Below the pieces are notes generated by a model that was given only the letters and a program-made list of their open reading frames with translations, was not told the DNA's origin and made no database searches. A program made the position numbers and the translations under genes. Positions 54,002 to 62,677 of a stretch of 64,000 bases of DNA are shown here, piece by piece. Position 1 is the stretch's first letter; each line of letters opens with the position of its first letter. Source of the stretch: Streptomyces sp. V2I9 (GTDB lineage Bacteria > Actinomycetota > Actinomycetes > Streptomycetales > Streptomycetaceae); assembly GCF_030817475.1 (NCBI RefSeq), contig NZ_JAUSZJ010000002.1:248001-312000 (forward strand), given 5' to 3'.

Positions 54002-54691
54002 ATGTCCCCCCACCGCCTCTCACCGGCCCGCGCCCCTGGCGCCGCGCCCGCTCCGTGGACCGCGGCCGTCGGCGGCGCGGCCTCCTTGGTCCTGCTCGTC
54101 CTGGTGGCGGCGCGCTGGTCGCCGCTGATGTCCCTGGACCGGGCGGTCGCCGAGGCCCTGCACCGGCACGCCGTGGCCGATCCCGGCCTGGTCCAGGTGA
54201 GTCGGGTGCTGACGGACTGGGTGTGGGACCCCTGGACCATGCGCGCCCTGATCGCGGTGGCGGTGGTGGCCCTGTGGTGGCGGGGCGCACGCGTGCTCGC
54301 GCTCTGGGTGGCCGCGACGAGCCTCCTCGGCACGCTCCTCCAGCAGGGGCTGAAGGCCGCGGTGGGCCGGGAGCGCCCGGTGTGGCCCGACCCGGTGGAC
54401 TCCGCCCACTACGCCGCGTACCCCTCCGGGCACGCCATGACGGCGGTCGTGAGCTGCGGGCTGCTCGTCTGGCTGCTGCGGCTGTACGGCGCCCGCCCCG
54501 GCGTCCGGCGGGCGGCGCTGGCCATCGCGGTGGTCTCGGCGGTCGGGGTGGCCGCGACCCGTGTCCATCTGGGGGTGCACTGGCTGACCGACGTCGTGGG
54601 CGGGGCCCTGCTGGGGGTGGCCGTCGTCGCGTGCTGCGCCGTCGGCCACGCCCGGTACGCACCGTCCGTGGAGAGGAGCACACCGTGGTGA
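54002..54691 (+). CDS. PAP2-family lipid phosphatase
   Basis: 229 residues from ATG 54002. The three phosphatase motifs are complete: KAAVGRERPVWPDP, YPSGHAMTAV and TRVHLGVHWLTDVVGG. Five to six membrane spans are present. Enzymes of this group dephosphorylate phosphatidate, undecaprenyl-pyrophosphate or similar lipids at the outer face of the membrane. It is coupled by a GTGA overlap to the following HAD-hydrolase gene, which points to linked expression of two phosphatases. Confidence 0.93.
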   Translation: MSPHRLSPARAPGAAPAPWTAAVGGAASLVLLVLVAARWSPLMSLDRAVAEALHRHAVADPGLVQVSRVLTDWVWDPWTMRALIAVAVVALWWRGARVLALWVAATSLLGTLLQQGLKAAVGRERPVWPDPVDSAHYAAYPSGHAMTAVVSCGLLVWLLRLYGARPGVRRAALAIAVVSAVGVAATRVHLGVHWLTDVVGGALLGVAVVACCAVGHARYAPSVERSTPW

Positions 54692-55407
54692 TCAGAGGCG
54701 TTCTGTTCGATTTCTCCGGGACCCTGTTCCGCATCGAGCCGGTCCGGGACTGGCTCGCGGCCGTACTGCGCGAGGAGGGTATCGGCGTTCCGCCGGACGA
54801 TTTCGAGCGGTACGTGACCGGGCTCACGGAGGCCGGCGCCCTGCCGGGCGGCCCGTCCCCGCTCCGGGTACCGGACCGGCTGGCGGACGCGATGGCGCGG
54901 CGGGATCTGAGCGCCGCCCTGCACCGCGAGGCGTACACCGGTCTGGCCCGGAGCGTCGCGCTGCCCGATCCGGGGCTGTACGACGCGCTCTACGCCCGCC
55001 ACATGCGGCCGGACGCCTGGCAGCCCTACCCGGACGCCGGGGAGGTGCTGGCGGGCCTGCGGGAGGCGGGGATCGCGGTGGCCGTGGTCAGCAACATCGG
55101 GTGGGACCTGCGCCCGGTCTTCCGCGCCCACGGGCTCGACGCCCTGGTCGACGCCTACGTCCTGTCCTTCGAGCACGGGCTCCAGAAGCCCGCGGCGGGT
55201 CTGTTCCGTATCGCGTGCTCGCTCATCGGCCGCGATCCGGCGGACGTGGTGATGGTCGGTGACGACCGGCGCGCGGACGGCGGTGCGGCGGCCGTGGGCT
55301 GCGAGGTCCGGTTCGTGGACCATCTGCCGGTGCAGGAACGGCCCGACGGCCTGCGCTCCCTGGGGCTGGTTCCCGGGCCGGGCCCGGGGCCACGGGCCGG
55401 GATGTGA
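54688..55407 (+). CDS. HAD-superfamily hydrolase
   Basis: 239 residues from GTG 54688, overlapping the PAP2 stop by four bases; GTG 54685 is also possible, and GAGAGGAG lies at 54671-54678. Motif I is LFDFSGTLFRIEP, in which the second Asp of DxD is replaced by Ser (DFSGT). Motif II is VVSNIGWD, the lysine lies in LQKPAAGLF and motif III is VMVGDDRRADGG. The nucleophile Asp is retained, while the general acid is not, so it may be a slow or specialised phosphatase. The C-terminus ends in a Pro/Gly tail. Confidence 0.88.
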   Translation: MIRGVLFDFSGTLFRIEPVRDWLAAVLREEGIGVPPDDFERYVTGLTEAGALPGGPSPLRVPDRLADAMARRDLSAALHREAYTGLARSVALPDPGLYDALYARHMRPDAWQPYPDAGEVLAGLREAGIAVAVVSNIGWDLRPVFRAHGLDALVDAYVLSFEHGLQKPAAGLFRIACSLIGRDPADVVMVGDDRRADGGAAAVGCEVRFVDHLPVQERPDGLRSLGLVPGPGPGPRAGM

Positions 55408-55474
55408 GGCATATCCCGCCCTGAACGGGGCATCAGTGGTCGCTCGTGGCCGTAGCCTGGAGGGCATGTCCCCG

Positions 55475-55642
55475 ATGTCGTCGTCCGTGTCCGCCCGCCC
55501 CGCAGCCGAGGTCAACGCGGAGATCCGCGATCTGTGGCAGCGTTCGGGCGGTTGTCTGACGCCGCAGGACGAGGCCGAGTACCAGCGGCTGCTGGTGGAG
55601 TGGGCCGCCGCCACCGGCGGGAGCGCCCGCACCGCCGCCTGA
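55475..55642 (+). CDS. Small conserved-looking protein
   Basis: 55 residues from ATG 55475, which has GGAGGG at 55459-55464; ATG 55466 would put that site too close. It reads MSSSVSARPAAEVNAEIRDL then CLTPQDEAEYQRLLVEWAAA. It is acidic and helical, with no signal or membrane span. Similar short proteins occur in Streptomyces genomes with no known role. It could also be a regulatory peptide or a small partner of a larger enzyme. Codon use is typical of a real gene. Confidence 0.65.
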   Translation: MSSSVSARPAAEVNAEIRDLWQRSGGCLTPQDEAEYQRLLVEWAAATGGSARTAA

Positions 55643-55995
55643 CCGGCGTACCCACCGCTGCCGGGAGCGGGACCACCGCGCGGACCGCTCGCGTCCCCCG
55701 GAACCCGGCAGGCTCCCGGCCCACGAGCCGGGAAAGGCCCGCACCGGATCCGACGATCCCCCGCGTCGCCGGATCCGGGCACACCCTCGGCGCATCTCGT
55801 GGGACACGGCCGTGGACCGCGTCGGGGACCGGTGTCGCCGAGCCCTCCGTCGCAGGGCTCCAGCATCTCCCCACCCGGCTCATCGGTCAATGAATTTCCG
55901 GCGGCGCACGCACCGGGGCCGGTGTCTCCGGGCGGATGACCGCCCGGAGACACCGGCCCCGGAATGCGATGCGGAACGCGTGGGCCGCCGACCGG
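55643..55995. other. Gene-free stretch with a strong hairpin
   Basis: I see no convincing gene between the small protein and the LVIVD gene. The stretch 55643-55890 is GC-rich, without a ribosome site or coding bias. The only clear element is the perfect hairpin at 55913-55962. Confidence 0.6.
55913..55962 (-). terminator. 23-bp perfect hairpin terminator
   Basis: Arms 55913-55935 and 55940-55962 are exactly complementary over 23 bp, with the loop ATGA. It begins 34 bp beyond the LVIVD stop codon, so it ends that transcript. It is the strongest hairpin in the window. Confidence 0.85.
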
Positions 55996-57489
55996 TCAGC
56001 GGTCGAAGTAGTCCGGCTGCGTCTGCACGTTGAGCTCGTCCATCCGGACCCGCTTCGCCGGGTCGGTGCGCCGGTCGTCCAGCTTCAGCACGTCGAAGCC
56101 CTTGGCGATGTCGCTGGAGTAGATGTGACCGTTGTAGTAGTACGCCGACCACGGGCCGGCCGTGGTGACCCGGTCGAGGGTGACCGGGCCGCGCTCGAAG
56201 AAGGCGATCTCCTCGGGCTTCGCCGAGTCGGTGAAGTCCCACACGGAGATGCCGCCCTGGTACCACGCCTGGACCATCAGGTCGCGGCCCTTCACCGGGA
56301 TGATCGAGCCGTTGTGCGCCACGCACACCTCGGCGTCGGCCTGGTGGCGGTCGATCTTGAAGTAGCTGCGGAAGACCAGCTTGCGCGCGTCCCCCTTGCC
56401 CACGATGTCGTAGATGCCGTCGGCACCGCGCTCGGGACCGATGGCCTCGTTGCAGGTGGCCGCGCCGCCGCCGCCGAGCTCATCGGTGAAGACGACCTTG
56501 TTCGCCCCCTGGTTGAAGGTCGCCGAGTGCCAGAACGCGAAGTTCACGTTGTCCTGGACCCGGTCGATGATCTTCGGGTGCTCCGGGTCCTCGATGGAGA
56601 ACAGCAGACCGTCGCCCATGCAGGCACCGGCGGCCAGGTCCTTGGACGGCAGCACCGTGATGTCGTGGCAGCCCGTCGTCTTGGAGACGCCCGGGTTCTG
56701 CGGCGCTCCCGGATTGCCGCCGTCCGGGAAGAGCACCGGGAAGTTGACGATCCGGGCCTTCTGCGGCGCCTTGACCGGCACCTTGATGACGGAGATCCCG
56801 TCGTGCGGCGGACGGCAGTCGGGGAACGCCTCGTTCGGCGAGTACGAGGAGACGTACACGTACACGTTCTTCTTGCCGTCCGGCACCAGCGTGTGGGTGT
56901 GGGAACCGCAGGCGGTCTCCACGGCGGCGACGTACTCGGGCCGCCGCTTGTCGCTGATGTCGAAGATCTTCATACCCTCCCAGGAGGACTTCTCCGTGGC
57001 GGGCTGGGAGGTGCTGGAGCAGGAGTCGTCGCTGCGCGAGGAGTCCGTCGAGAGGAACAGCAGGTTCCCGGAGACGGAGATGTCGTTCTGCGAGCCGGGG
57101 CAGAGGACCTGGGACACCGTCCTGGGCTTCTCCGGCTTGCTGATGTCGTAGATGACGAAGCCGTCGTAGTTGCCGACGAACGCGTACTTCCCCTGGAAGG
57201 CGAGGTCCGTGTTGTTGCCCTGGAGGGCGCTCTTGGGCACGTTCGTCAGGTGCTTGATGTTGGAGCTGTGGACGATCTCGTCCACGCCAGGTATGTCACC
57301 GCCGGCTATCGCGGCCCTCGCCTCTGCCTGCTCGCTCCTGGTGACGGAACCCCGCTCGGCCGGAGCGTCGCCGGGGTCGGGGGTCGCGGCCGCCGTGGTG
57401 GCGGTCAGCAGCGTGGCGAGAAGTCCGGCCGCGGCTGCCACCGCGCCCAGACGTCTGCGCCGCACGCGAAGGGTGTGCAACGAGGTCAC
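55996..57489 (-). CDS. Exported LVIVD-repeat protein
   Basis: 497 residues from GTG 57489, behind GGGAGGA. The Sec signal peptide (RVRRRRLGAVAAAAGLLATL, then TTAAATPD) precedes a beta-propeller of LVIVD-type repeats, with blades such as GKYAFVGNYDGFVIYDISKP, GMKIFDISDKRRPEYVAAVE and GISVWDFTDSAKPEEIAFFE. Several Cys pairs, GSHTHTL and TGCHDI suggest disulfides or metal contact. The role is unknown; propellers of this type serve as extracellular binding surfaces. It is divergent from an exported DUF305 lipoprotein gene, and the same pairing is common in Streptomyces. Confidence 0.9.
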   Translation of the reverse strand: MTSLHTLRVRRRRLGAVAAAAGLLATLLTATTAAATPDPGDAPAERGSVTRSEQAEARAAIAGGDIPGVDEIVHSSNIKHLTNVPKSALQGNNTDLAFQGKYAFVGNYDGFVIYDISKPEKPRTVSQVLCPGSQNDISVSGNLLFLSTDSSRSDDSCSSTSQPATEKSSWEGMKIFDISDKRRPEYVAAVETACGSHTHTLVPDGKKNVYVYVSSYSPNEAFPDCRPPHDGISVIKVPVKAPQKARIVNFPVLFPDGGNPGAPQNPGVSKTTGCHDITVLPSKDLAAGACMGDGLLFSIEDPEHPKIIDRVQDNVNFAFWHSATFNQGANKVVFTDELGGGGAATCNEAIGPERGADGIYDIVGKGDARKLVFRSYFKIDRHQADAEVCVAHNGSIIPVKGRDLMVQAWYQGGISVWDFTDSAKPEEIAFFERGPVTLDRVTTAGPWSAYYYNGHIYSSDIAKGFDVLKLDDRRTDPAKRVRMDELNVQTQPDYFDR

Positions 57490-57543
57490 TGCGTCCTCCC
57501 TTGTCTCCCGTTCGGGGGCCGAACGGGTTGATGAATCCCCGGC

Positions 57544-57571
57544 AGTATCGTCCCTCCCATGTACACATCAA
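57544..57571 (-). promoter_or_regulatory. Candidate promoter of the LVIVD gene
   Basis: Minus-strand TTGATG (57566-57571) and GATACT (57544-57549) are 16 nt apart, about 55 bp before the GTG. The neighbouring stretch 57585-57605 is the most AT-rich in this region (gtaataaaagtttttgat) and is shared with the divergent gene. Confidence 0.55.
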
Positions 57572-57667
57572 CAGATGCAACGCAGACGTAATAAAAGTTT
57601 TTGATCTTCGCACGGTGGAAGCGTGTTAGGACGGTCTGCAACAAACCCCGTGGCACCGGAGGTCGCC

Positions 57668-58336
57668 GTGTTGATCCATCGTCGGACCGCAGCTCTGCGC
57701 GCAACCGCCCTCGCGGCGTCGGTCGTTGCCGCCGTCCTCGCCCTGGGGGCGTGTGACGCGGATGACGGTGGCGGAGCGTCGGACCGGGCGAAGGACAGCG
57801 GGCCGGGGGTGGTGGCGCCCGGCAGACCCGGCGAGCCCGCGCGGACGCTCTCCGCCGGGGAGGCCGCCGAGGAGGCGGGCAGGGACACCGCCAACTCCGC
57901 GGACTTCCGCTATGCGCAGATGATGATCCAGCACCACGCGCAGGCCCTCGTGATGACCGAACTCGTCCCGGACCGCGCCTCCTCCGACAGCGTCAAGCGC
58001 CTCGCGGAACGCATATCGGCAGGCCAGAAGCCCGAGATCGGCGCGATGGAAGGCTGGTTGAAGAGGAACGGAGGCGAGCGGCGCGAGCAGCACCACGACC
58101 ACGCCGGGATGCCGGGCATGGCGACCGACGCCCAGCTGAAGAAGTTGCGGGCCGCCGAGGGCACGACGTTCGACCGGCTCTTCCTGGAATTGATGATCAC
58201 CCACCATCAGGGGGCGATCACCATGGCCACGGAGGCGCTCACCGAGGGGAACGACGTCACCGTCGAGGAGATGGCGACCGACGTGGTCGCCCAGCAGACC
58301 GTGGAGATCGACCGCATGCGCGGACTGATGGACTGA
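57668..58336 (+). CDS. DUF305 lipoprotein
   Basis: 222 residues from GTG 57668, six bases after GGAGG. A lipoprotein signal ends in the lipobox LGAC (Cys29). Two DUF305/ferritin-like halves follow, each with a His-rich metal motif: YAQMMIQHHAQALVM and LFLELMITHHQGAITMA. EQHHDHAGMPGM lies between them and resembles copper-binding sequences. DUF305 proteins are anchored on the cell surface and are often linked to copper or other metal handling. The divergent LVIVD protein is probably a functional partner. Confidence 0.92.
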   Translation: MLIHRRTAALRATALAASVVAAVLALGACDADDGGGASDRAKDSGPGVVAPGRPGEPARTLSAGEAAEEAGRDTANSADFRYAQMMIQHHAQALVMTELVPDRASSDSVKRLAERISAGQKPEIGAMEGWLKRNGGERREQHHDHAGMPGMATDAQLKKLRAAEGTTFDRLFLELMITHHQGAITMATEALTEGNDVTVEEMATDVVAQQTVEIDRMRGLMD

Positions 58337-58413
58337 GCGGCCCGGACGCCCCGCCGCCCGGCGAGACCCGACTCGCGGCCGTCCGGGCGGCTCGGGCACC
58401 CGGACGGCTCGCG

Positions 58414-58437
58414 GGACGGTGCGGATCCGCACCGTCC
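58414..58437. promoter_or_regulatory. 24-bp perfect palindrome
   Basis: Two 12-bp arms meet without a loop (GGACGGTGCGGA and its complement). It lies 48 bp before the flavoprotein gene and 77 bp after DUF305. It may be an operator for the downstream gene or a terminator of DUF305; lack of a loop favours protein binding, but a hairpin is possible. Confidence 0.5.
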
Positions 58438-58485
58438 GGTGCGATGCTGGAAGCAACCTCCGGGAACTCCGGGAAGAGGTGCGCC

Positions 58486-59877
58486 GTGCTCTCCGTCGCC
58501 GTCGTCGGTTCCGGTCCCAGCGGGGTCTACACCGCTCAGGCCCTCCTCCAGCAGTCGCTCGTGCCCGACGTGCGGATCCACGTCCTGGACCGGCTGCCCA
58601 CCCCGTACGGACTCGTGCGGTACGGGGTCGCCCCCGACCACGAGAAGATCAAGTCGCTGCAGAACAGCCTGCGGGCGGTGCTGGAGGACGACCGGGTCAC
58701 GTTCGTGGGCAACGTCGGCGTCGGCGGGCCGGACGGGGTCTCCCCCGCCCGGCTCGCGGAGCTGTACCACGCGGTCGTCTACTGCGTCGGGGCGTCGGCG
58801 GACCGCGCGCTGTCGGTGCCGGGCGAGGGGCTGCCGGGCAGCTACTCCGCCACCCGCTTCGTCTCCTGGTACAGCGCCCACCCGGACATCGGCGCCGACC
58901 CGTTCGCCCGTGACGCCCTGGAGGCGCGCTCGGCCGTCGTGATCGGTGTGGGCAACGTGGCGGTCGACGTGGCCCGGATCCTGGCGCGCGGCGCGGGCGA
59001 GCTGCGCCGCACCGATGTGCCCCGCGCCGCACTCGGCGCTCTGGAGCGCAGTCGGGTGCGCGACGTCCACATCGTGGGCCGCCGGGGCCCGTCCCGTGCC
59101 CGGTTCACCACCAAGGAGCTGCGGGAGCTGGGGGCGCTGCCCGGCGCGCGGGTCACCGTGGACCCCGCGGAGCTCGCGCTCGACCCGGCGTACGCCGCGC
59201 CGGAGGAGGCGCCGGGCACGCTGCCCGCCGTGGTGCGGCGGAACCTGGAGGTCCTGCGCGGCTGGTCGGCGGGCGGGGCGGCGGCGGGAGACGCGTCCGG
59301 CGCGGCCGTGCGCCGCGTCCGGCTGCGGTTCTTCCTGCGGCCGGTGGAGCTGCTGGAGCGCGCCGGGAGGGTCGCGGGTGTGCGGTTCGCGCGGACGGCC
59401 CCGGACGGCACGGGCGGGGTCCAGGACACCGGGGCGTACGAGGACATCGAGGCGGGACTGGTCCTGCGGGCGGTTGGCTACCGCGGGGTGGAGCTGCCGG
59501 GGCTGCCCTTCGACCCGGTGCGCGGGACCGTGCCGCACGCGGCGGGCCGGGTGCTGCGGGACGGATCACCGTCACCGGGCGAGTACGTGGCCGGGTGGAT
59601 CAAGCGGGGGCCGACCGGGGTGATCGGCTCGAACCGCTCCTGCGCGAAGGAGACGGTGGCCTCGCTCCTGGCGGACGCCCCCGCGCTGACCCGGCGGAGG
59701 GCGGCGGACGATCCGCTGGCGGCGCTGCGGAGGTCGGGGCTGCGGCCGGTGGAGTGGGACGGCTGGCTGTCGATCGAGCGTGCCGAGGCAGAACTGGGGA
59801 GTTCGCTGGGGCGCGGCCCGGTGAAGATCCCCGACTGGCCGGGCCTGCTGGCGGCGGCCCGCGACGAGGACCGCTGA
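58486..59877 (+). CDS. Ferredoxin/adrenodoxin-NADP reductase-type flavoprotein
   Basis: 463 residues from GTG 58486, six bases after GGAAGAGG. It matches the FprA/adrenodoxin reductase family: FAD site VAVVGSGPSGVYTAQALL, LDRLPTPYGLVRYGVAPDH, the ATRFVSWYSAHPDI segment, NADP site VVIGVGNVAVDVARILARG, VHIVGRRGPSRARFT and C-terminal YVAGWIKRGPTGVIGSNR. It moves electrons from NADPH to a ferredoxin, often for cytochrome P450s. No ferredoxin or P450 gene is in the window. A 24-bp palindrome lies just upstream. Confidence 0.93.
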   Translation: MLSVAVVGSGPSGVYTAQALLQQSLVPDVRIHVLDRLPTPYGLVRYGVAPDHEKIKSLQNSLRAVLEDDRVTFVGNVGVGGPDGVSPARLAELYHAVVYCVGASADRALSVPGEGLPGSYSATRFVSWYSAHPDIGADPFARDALEARSAVVIGVGNVAVDVARILARGAGELRRTDVPRAALGALERSRVRDVHIVGRRGPSRARFTTKELRELGALPGARVTVDPAELALDPAYAAPEEAPGTLPAVVRRNLEVLRGWSAGGAAAGDASGAAVRRVRLRFFLRPVELLERAGRVAGVRFARTAPDGTGGVQDTGAYEDIEAGLVLRAVGYRGVELPGLPFDPVRGTVPHAAGRVLRDGSPSPGEYVAGWIKRGPTGVIGSNRSCAKETVASLLADAPALTRRRAADDPLAALRRSGLRPVEWDGWLSIERAEAELGSSLGRGPVKIPDWPGLLAAARDEDR

Positions 59878-59941
59878 GCGGAGGGGCCGGTACGGGGAAC
59901 CGGCACGGGGAGCGGCTCGGCCACCCTGTCCGCCGCGTCCC

Positions 59942-60682
59942 TCAGTGTTCCCGCGTCGCCACCACCAGCCGGGCGCGGGGACTGCCGTCGGGGCGGGTGC
60001 CCAGGTCGGTCAGCGGCTGCGACCGCACCACGAAGCCGGCCCGGGTCAGGTCCTCCAGCACGTCGCCGAGCCGGAACGTGCGGTAGTACATGACGAACGG
60101 CGGACGCCACAGGGCATTGCGCACCCGCATGGCCGCGTCGAAGCCGAGCAGCGTCCAGTAGGCGCGCGATCCCACCGGGGGTGGTGCGCCGATCGGAAAG
60201 ACGAACTGCCCGCCCGCCCGCAGCGATCCGTACACCTCGGCGAAGAGACCGAGGCGTTCGGCGGGCAGGAAATGGCCGAACGCGCCGAAGCTCAGGGCGA
60301 GATCGAAGGCGGGCGCGAACGGCAGCGCACGGGCGTCGGCCCGTACCCAGTGCACCGCCGGCCCCTCGTCACCGGGCGGAAAGGCGGCGCGCGCCTCGGC
60401 GAGCATGCCCGCGCTGAAGTCGACCCCGGTCACCCGCTCCCGGCACAGTTCCCGGAGCACGCCCACTCCCGCCCCCGTGCCGCAGCAGACGTCGAGACCG
60501 GTGTCGAAGGGGCCGAGCCCGCGCACCGCCCGGGCGACGGAGTCGAGCACGCGGTCCGGGGTGCGGTAGGGCGTACGGTCGAACTTCGGGGCGAGAAGGT
60601 CGTACCCGCGCTCCGTCGAGGAGAGCGCCTGGACGGCCAGTTCGCGCACGGTGGGACCCTGTTCGGTGAACATCGCGCTCAC
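59942..60682 (-). CDS. Class I SAM-dependent methyltransferase
   Basis: 246 residues from 60682; ATG 60673 (MFTEQGPTV) is an alternative start. Motif I is TGLDVCCGTGAGVGVL, motif II is VTGVDFSAGMLAEARAAFP, and VRADARALPF and FDLALSFGAFGHF follow. It is of the Methyltransf_25/UbiE-like type acting on a small molecule. The acceptor is unknown. It is convergent with the flavoprotein gene and lies downstream of a small unknown gene's 3' end by 73 bp. Confidence 0.9.
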   Translation of the reverse strand: MSAMFTEQGPTVRELAVQALSSTERGYDLLAPKFDRTPYRTPDRVLDSVARAVRGLGPFDTGLDVCCGTGAGVGVLRELCRERVTGVDFSAGMLAEARAAFPPGDEGPAVHWVRADARALPFAPAFDLALSFGAFGHFLPAERLGLFAEVYGSLRAGGQFVFPIGAPPPVGSRAYWTLLGFDAAMRVRNALWRPPFVMYYRTFRLGDVLEDLTRAGFVVRSQPLTDLGTRPDGSPRARLVVATREH

Positions 60683-60755
60683 TCTACCGACGCCGCGTGC
60701 CCCGTGCGGACGCGCTCCGCCGGGGCTGCCGGCCCGGACAGCAGAGCCCCCCGCC

Positions 60756-61262
60756 TCAACGCCCCTCGGGACCGCGCCGCTTGAGTTCGATGGCGGCGTC
60801 GGCCGCGTAGGCCTGGGTCCAGCTCCGGCCCGCCCCGGACCGCCACGTGACGTGGACCGTGGCCCCGTCGGCGCGAGCGCTCTCCACCGTCATGGCCCGG
60901 TCGCCGTCGCGTACGTCGCCGCGCCGCAGTCCGGCCGCCTCGACCGTGACCGGGCGCTCCGCGGGCGCGTTCTCGGTCTCCTCGGCCGCCCGCAGGAGTA
61001 CGGCGGCCAGCTCCCGCGCCGCTTCGGGGGTGCAGGACCAGACCGACTCACCGGCCGGGACCGTGAACCGGATGCCGACGCGGAGGGCCGGGCCGGGACC
61101 GGCGGCCGGGGCGGCATCCTCCGCCGTGACGGGGCCGGGCCCGTCCATGCCCGCCGTGGATGCCGCGCTCTCCCCCGGCGCGGCCGTGGCCGGGCCCGCT
61201 TCCCCCGCCGTGACGGCGACCGCCACCGGGCGGCCGTCGGCGTCCGTGATCCCGCTGCCCAT
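60756..61262 (-). CDS. Unknown protein, about 168 residues
   Basis: From ATG 61262 the frame reads MGSGITDADGRPVAVAVTAG, passes through an Ala/Gly/Pro-rich stretch, then VGIRFTVPAGESVWSCTPEA, ARELAAVLLRAAEETENAPA and a beta-rich end (VHVTWRSGAGRSWTQAYAAD). Similar small proteins of unknown function occur in Streptomyces; I cannot name the family. The C-terminal half has normal coding character and the N-terminal 55 residues are low complexity, so the true start may be nearer. No signal or membrane span is visible. Confidence 0.62.
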   Translation of the reverse strand: MGSGITDADGRPVAVAVTAGEAGPATAAPGESAASTAGMDGPGPVTAEDAAPAAGPGPALRVGIRFTVPAGESVWSCTPEAARELAAVLLRAAEETENAPAERPVTVEAAGLRRGDVRDGDRAMTVESARADGATVHVTWRSGAGRSWTQAYAADAAIELKRRGPEGR

Positions 61263-61502
61263 CGTCGTCTCCTCGGTGTCCTCGGCGGCCGGTCTCCGCC
61301 AGCATGTCAGCATCGGGCGGCCACGGCCGGGGGCGGGCCCCGCCGGGGAGACACCGCGCGGCGGAGCGGGCTCCGGTCCGGTACTTCTTCGGGCCGGGCG
61401 TGTGCGCGACCGGGCCTCGGGCGTGTGCGCGAGCCACTGTCGGTGGCGGGGTGCAGACTGGCACTGTTCCGGCACAACGGCGTTTCCGGGAGGACGTGGA
61501 CC

Positions 61503-62588
61503 ATGACTGACGTACTGCTCACCGTCGGCACCCGCAAGGGACTCTTCATCGGCCGCAGACGCGGCGGGAGCTGGGAGATCACCGGCCCCCATTTCAACGC
61601 GCAGGCGATCTACTCGGTGGCCGTGGACACCCGTGGTGACCGTCCGAGGATCCTGGTCGGCGGGGACAGCGCACACTGGGGGCCGTCCGTCTTCCACTCC
61701 GACGACCTCGGCGAGTCCTGGGTCGAGCCGCGTCGGCCGGCGGTGAAGTTCCCGAAGGAGACCGGGGCTTCGCTGGAGCGCGTATGGCAGCTGCATCCGG
61801 CGGGACCGGAGGCCCCCGACGTGGTCTACGCGGGCACGGAGCCCGCCGCGCTGTTCCGCTCCGAGGACCGGGGCGAGTCGTTCGAGCTGGTGCGGCCGCT
61901 CTGGGAGCACCCGACCCGCTCGCGGTGGGTGCCGGGCGGGGGCGGCGAGGGGCTGCACACGGTGCTGACCGATCGACGGGACGCCGAGGCCGTGACCGTC
62001 GCCGTGTCGACGGCGGGTGTCTTCCGCACCAAGGACGGCGGGGCGAGCTGGGCGCCGTCGAACAAAGGCGTCTCGGCGGTCTTCCTCCCCGATCCGGACC
62101 CGGAGTTCGGCCAGTGCGTCCACAAGGTCACGCGGGACGCGGCCGATCCGGACAGGCTGTACCTCCAGAACCACTGGGGCGTCTTCCGCAGCGACGACTC
62201 CGGCGACCACTGGAGCGACATCGGCGCGGGCCTGCCCTCCGACTTCGGGTTCGCCGCCGTCGCACACCCCCACCGCGGCGACACGGTGTACGTCTTCCCG
62301 ATCAACGCCGACGCCGACCGGGTCCCGGCCGGTCACCGCTGCCGGGTGTTCCGTACGACCGACGCCGGACGCACCTGGGAGCCCCTCTCCCGCGGCCTGC
62401 CGGAGGGGGACCACTACGGCACGGTGCTGCGGGACGCGCTGTGCACCGACGACGCGGACCCCGCCGGGGTCTACTTCGGCAACCGCAACGGCGAGTTGTA
62501 CGCCAGCACGGACGACGGGGACAGCTGGCGGCAGCTCGCCTCCCATCTGCCGGACGTCCTGTGCGTCCGGGCGGTGGCGCTCGGCTGA
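61503..62588 (+). CDS. BNR/sialidase-type beta-propeller protein
   Basis: 361 residues from ATG 61503. At least five BNR-type blades with the SxDxGxxW pattern are present: [40 protein letters not shown] and STDDGDSW. The N-terminus [20 protein letters not shown] has no signal peptide. Proteins annotated as WD40/YVTN/BNR glycosyl hydrolases of this type are widespread and uncharacterised; the sialidase Arg triad is not evident, so enzymatic activity is doubtful. It is a single-gene unit after a 240-bp gap. Confidence 0.88.
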   Translation: MTDVLLTVGTRKGLFIGRRRGGSWEITGPHFNAQAIYSVAVDTRGDRPRILVGGDSAHWGPSVFHSDDLGESWVEPRRPAVKFPKETGASLERVWQLHPAGPEAPDVVYAGTEPAALFRSEDRGESFELVRPLWEHPTRSRWVPGGGGEGLHTVLTDRRDAEAVTVAVSTAGVFRTKDGGASWAPSNKGVSAVFLPDPDPEFGQCVHKVTRDAADPDRLYLQNHWGVFRSDDSGDHWSDIGAGLPSDFGFAAVAHPHRGDTVYVFPINADADRVPAGHRCRVFRTTDAGRTWEPLSRGLPEGDHYGTVLRDALCTDDADPAGVYFGNRNGELYASTDDGDSWRQLASHLPDVLCVRAVALG

Positions 62589-62677
62589 CGGCGGCCCCGG
62601 CCGTCCTGGCCGTCCCGGCCGTCCTGGCCCGGACGGCAGTTGATCGAAGTGGTCGTATCAGCAGTAGAGTGCGGGCC

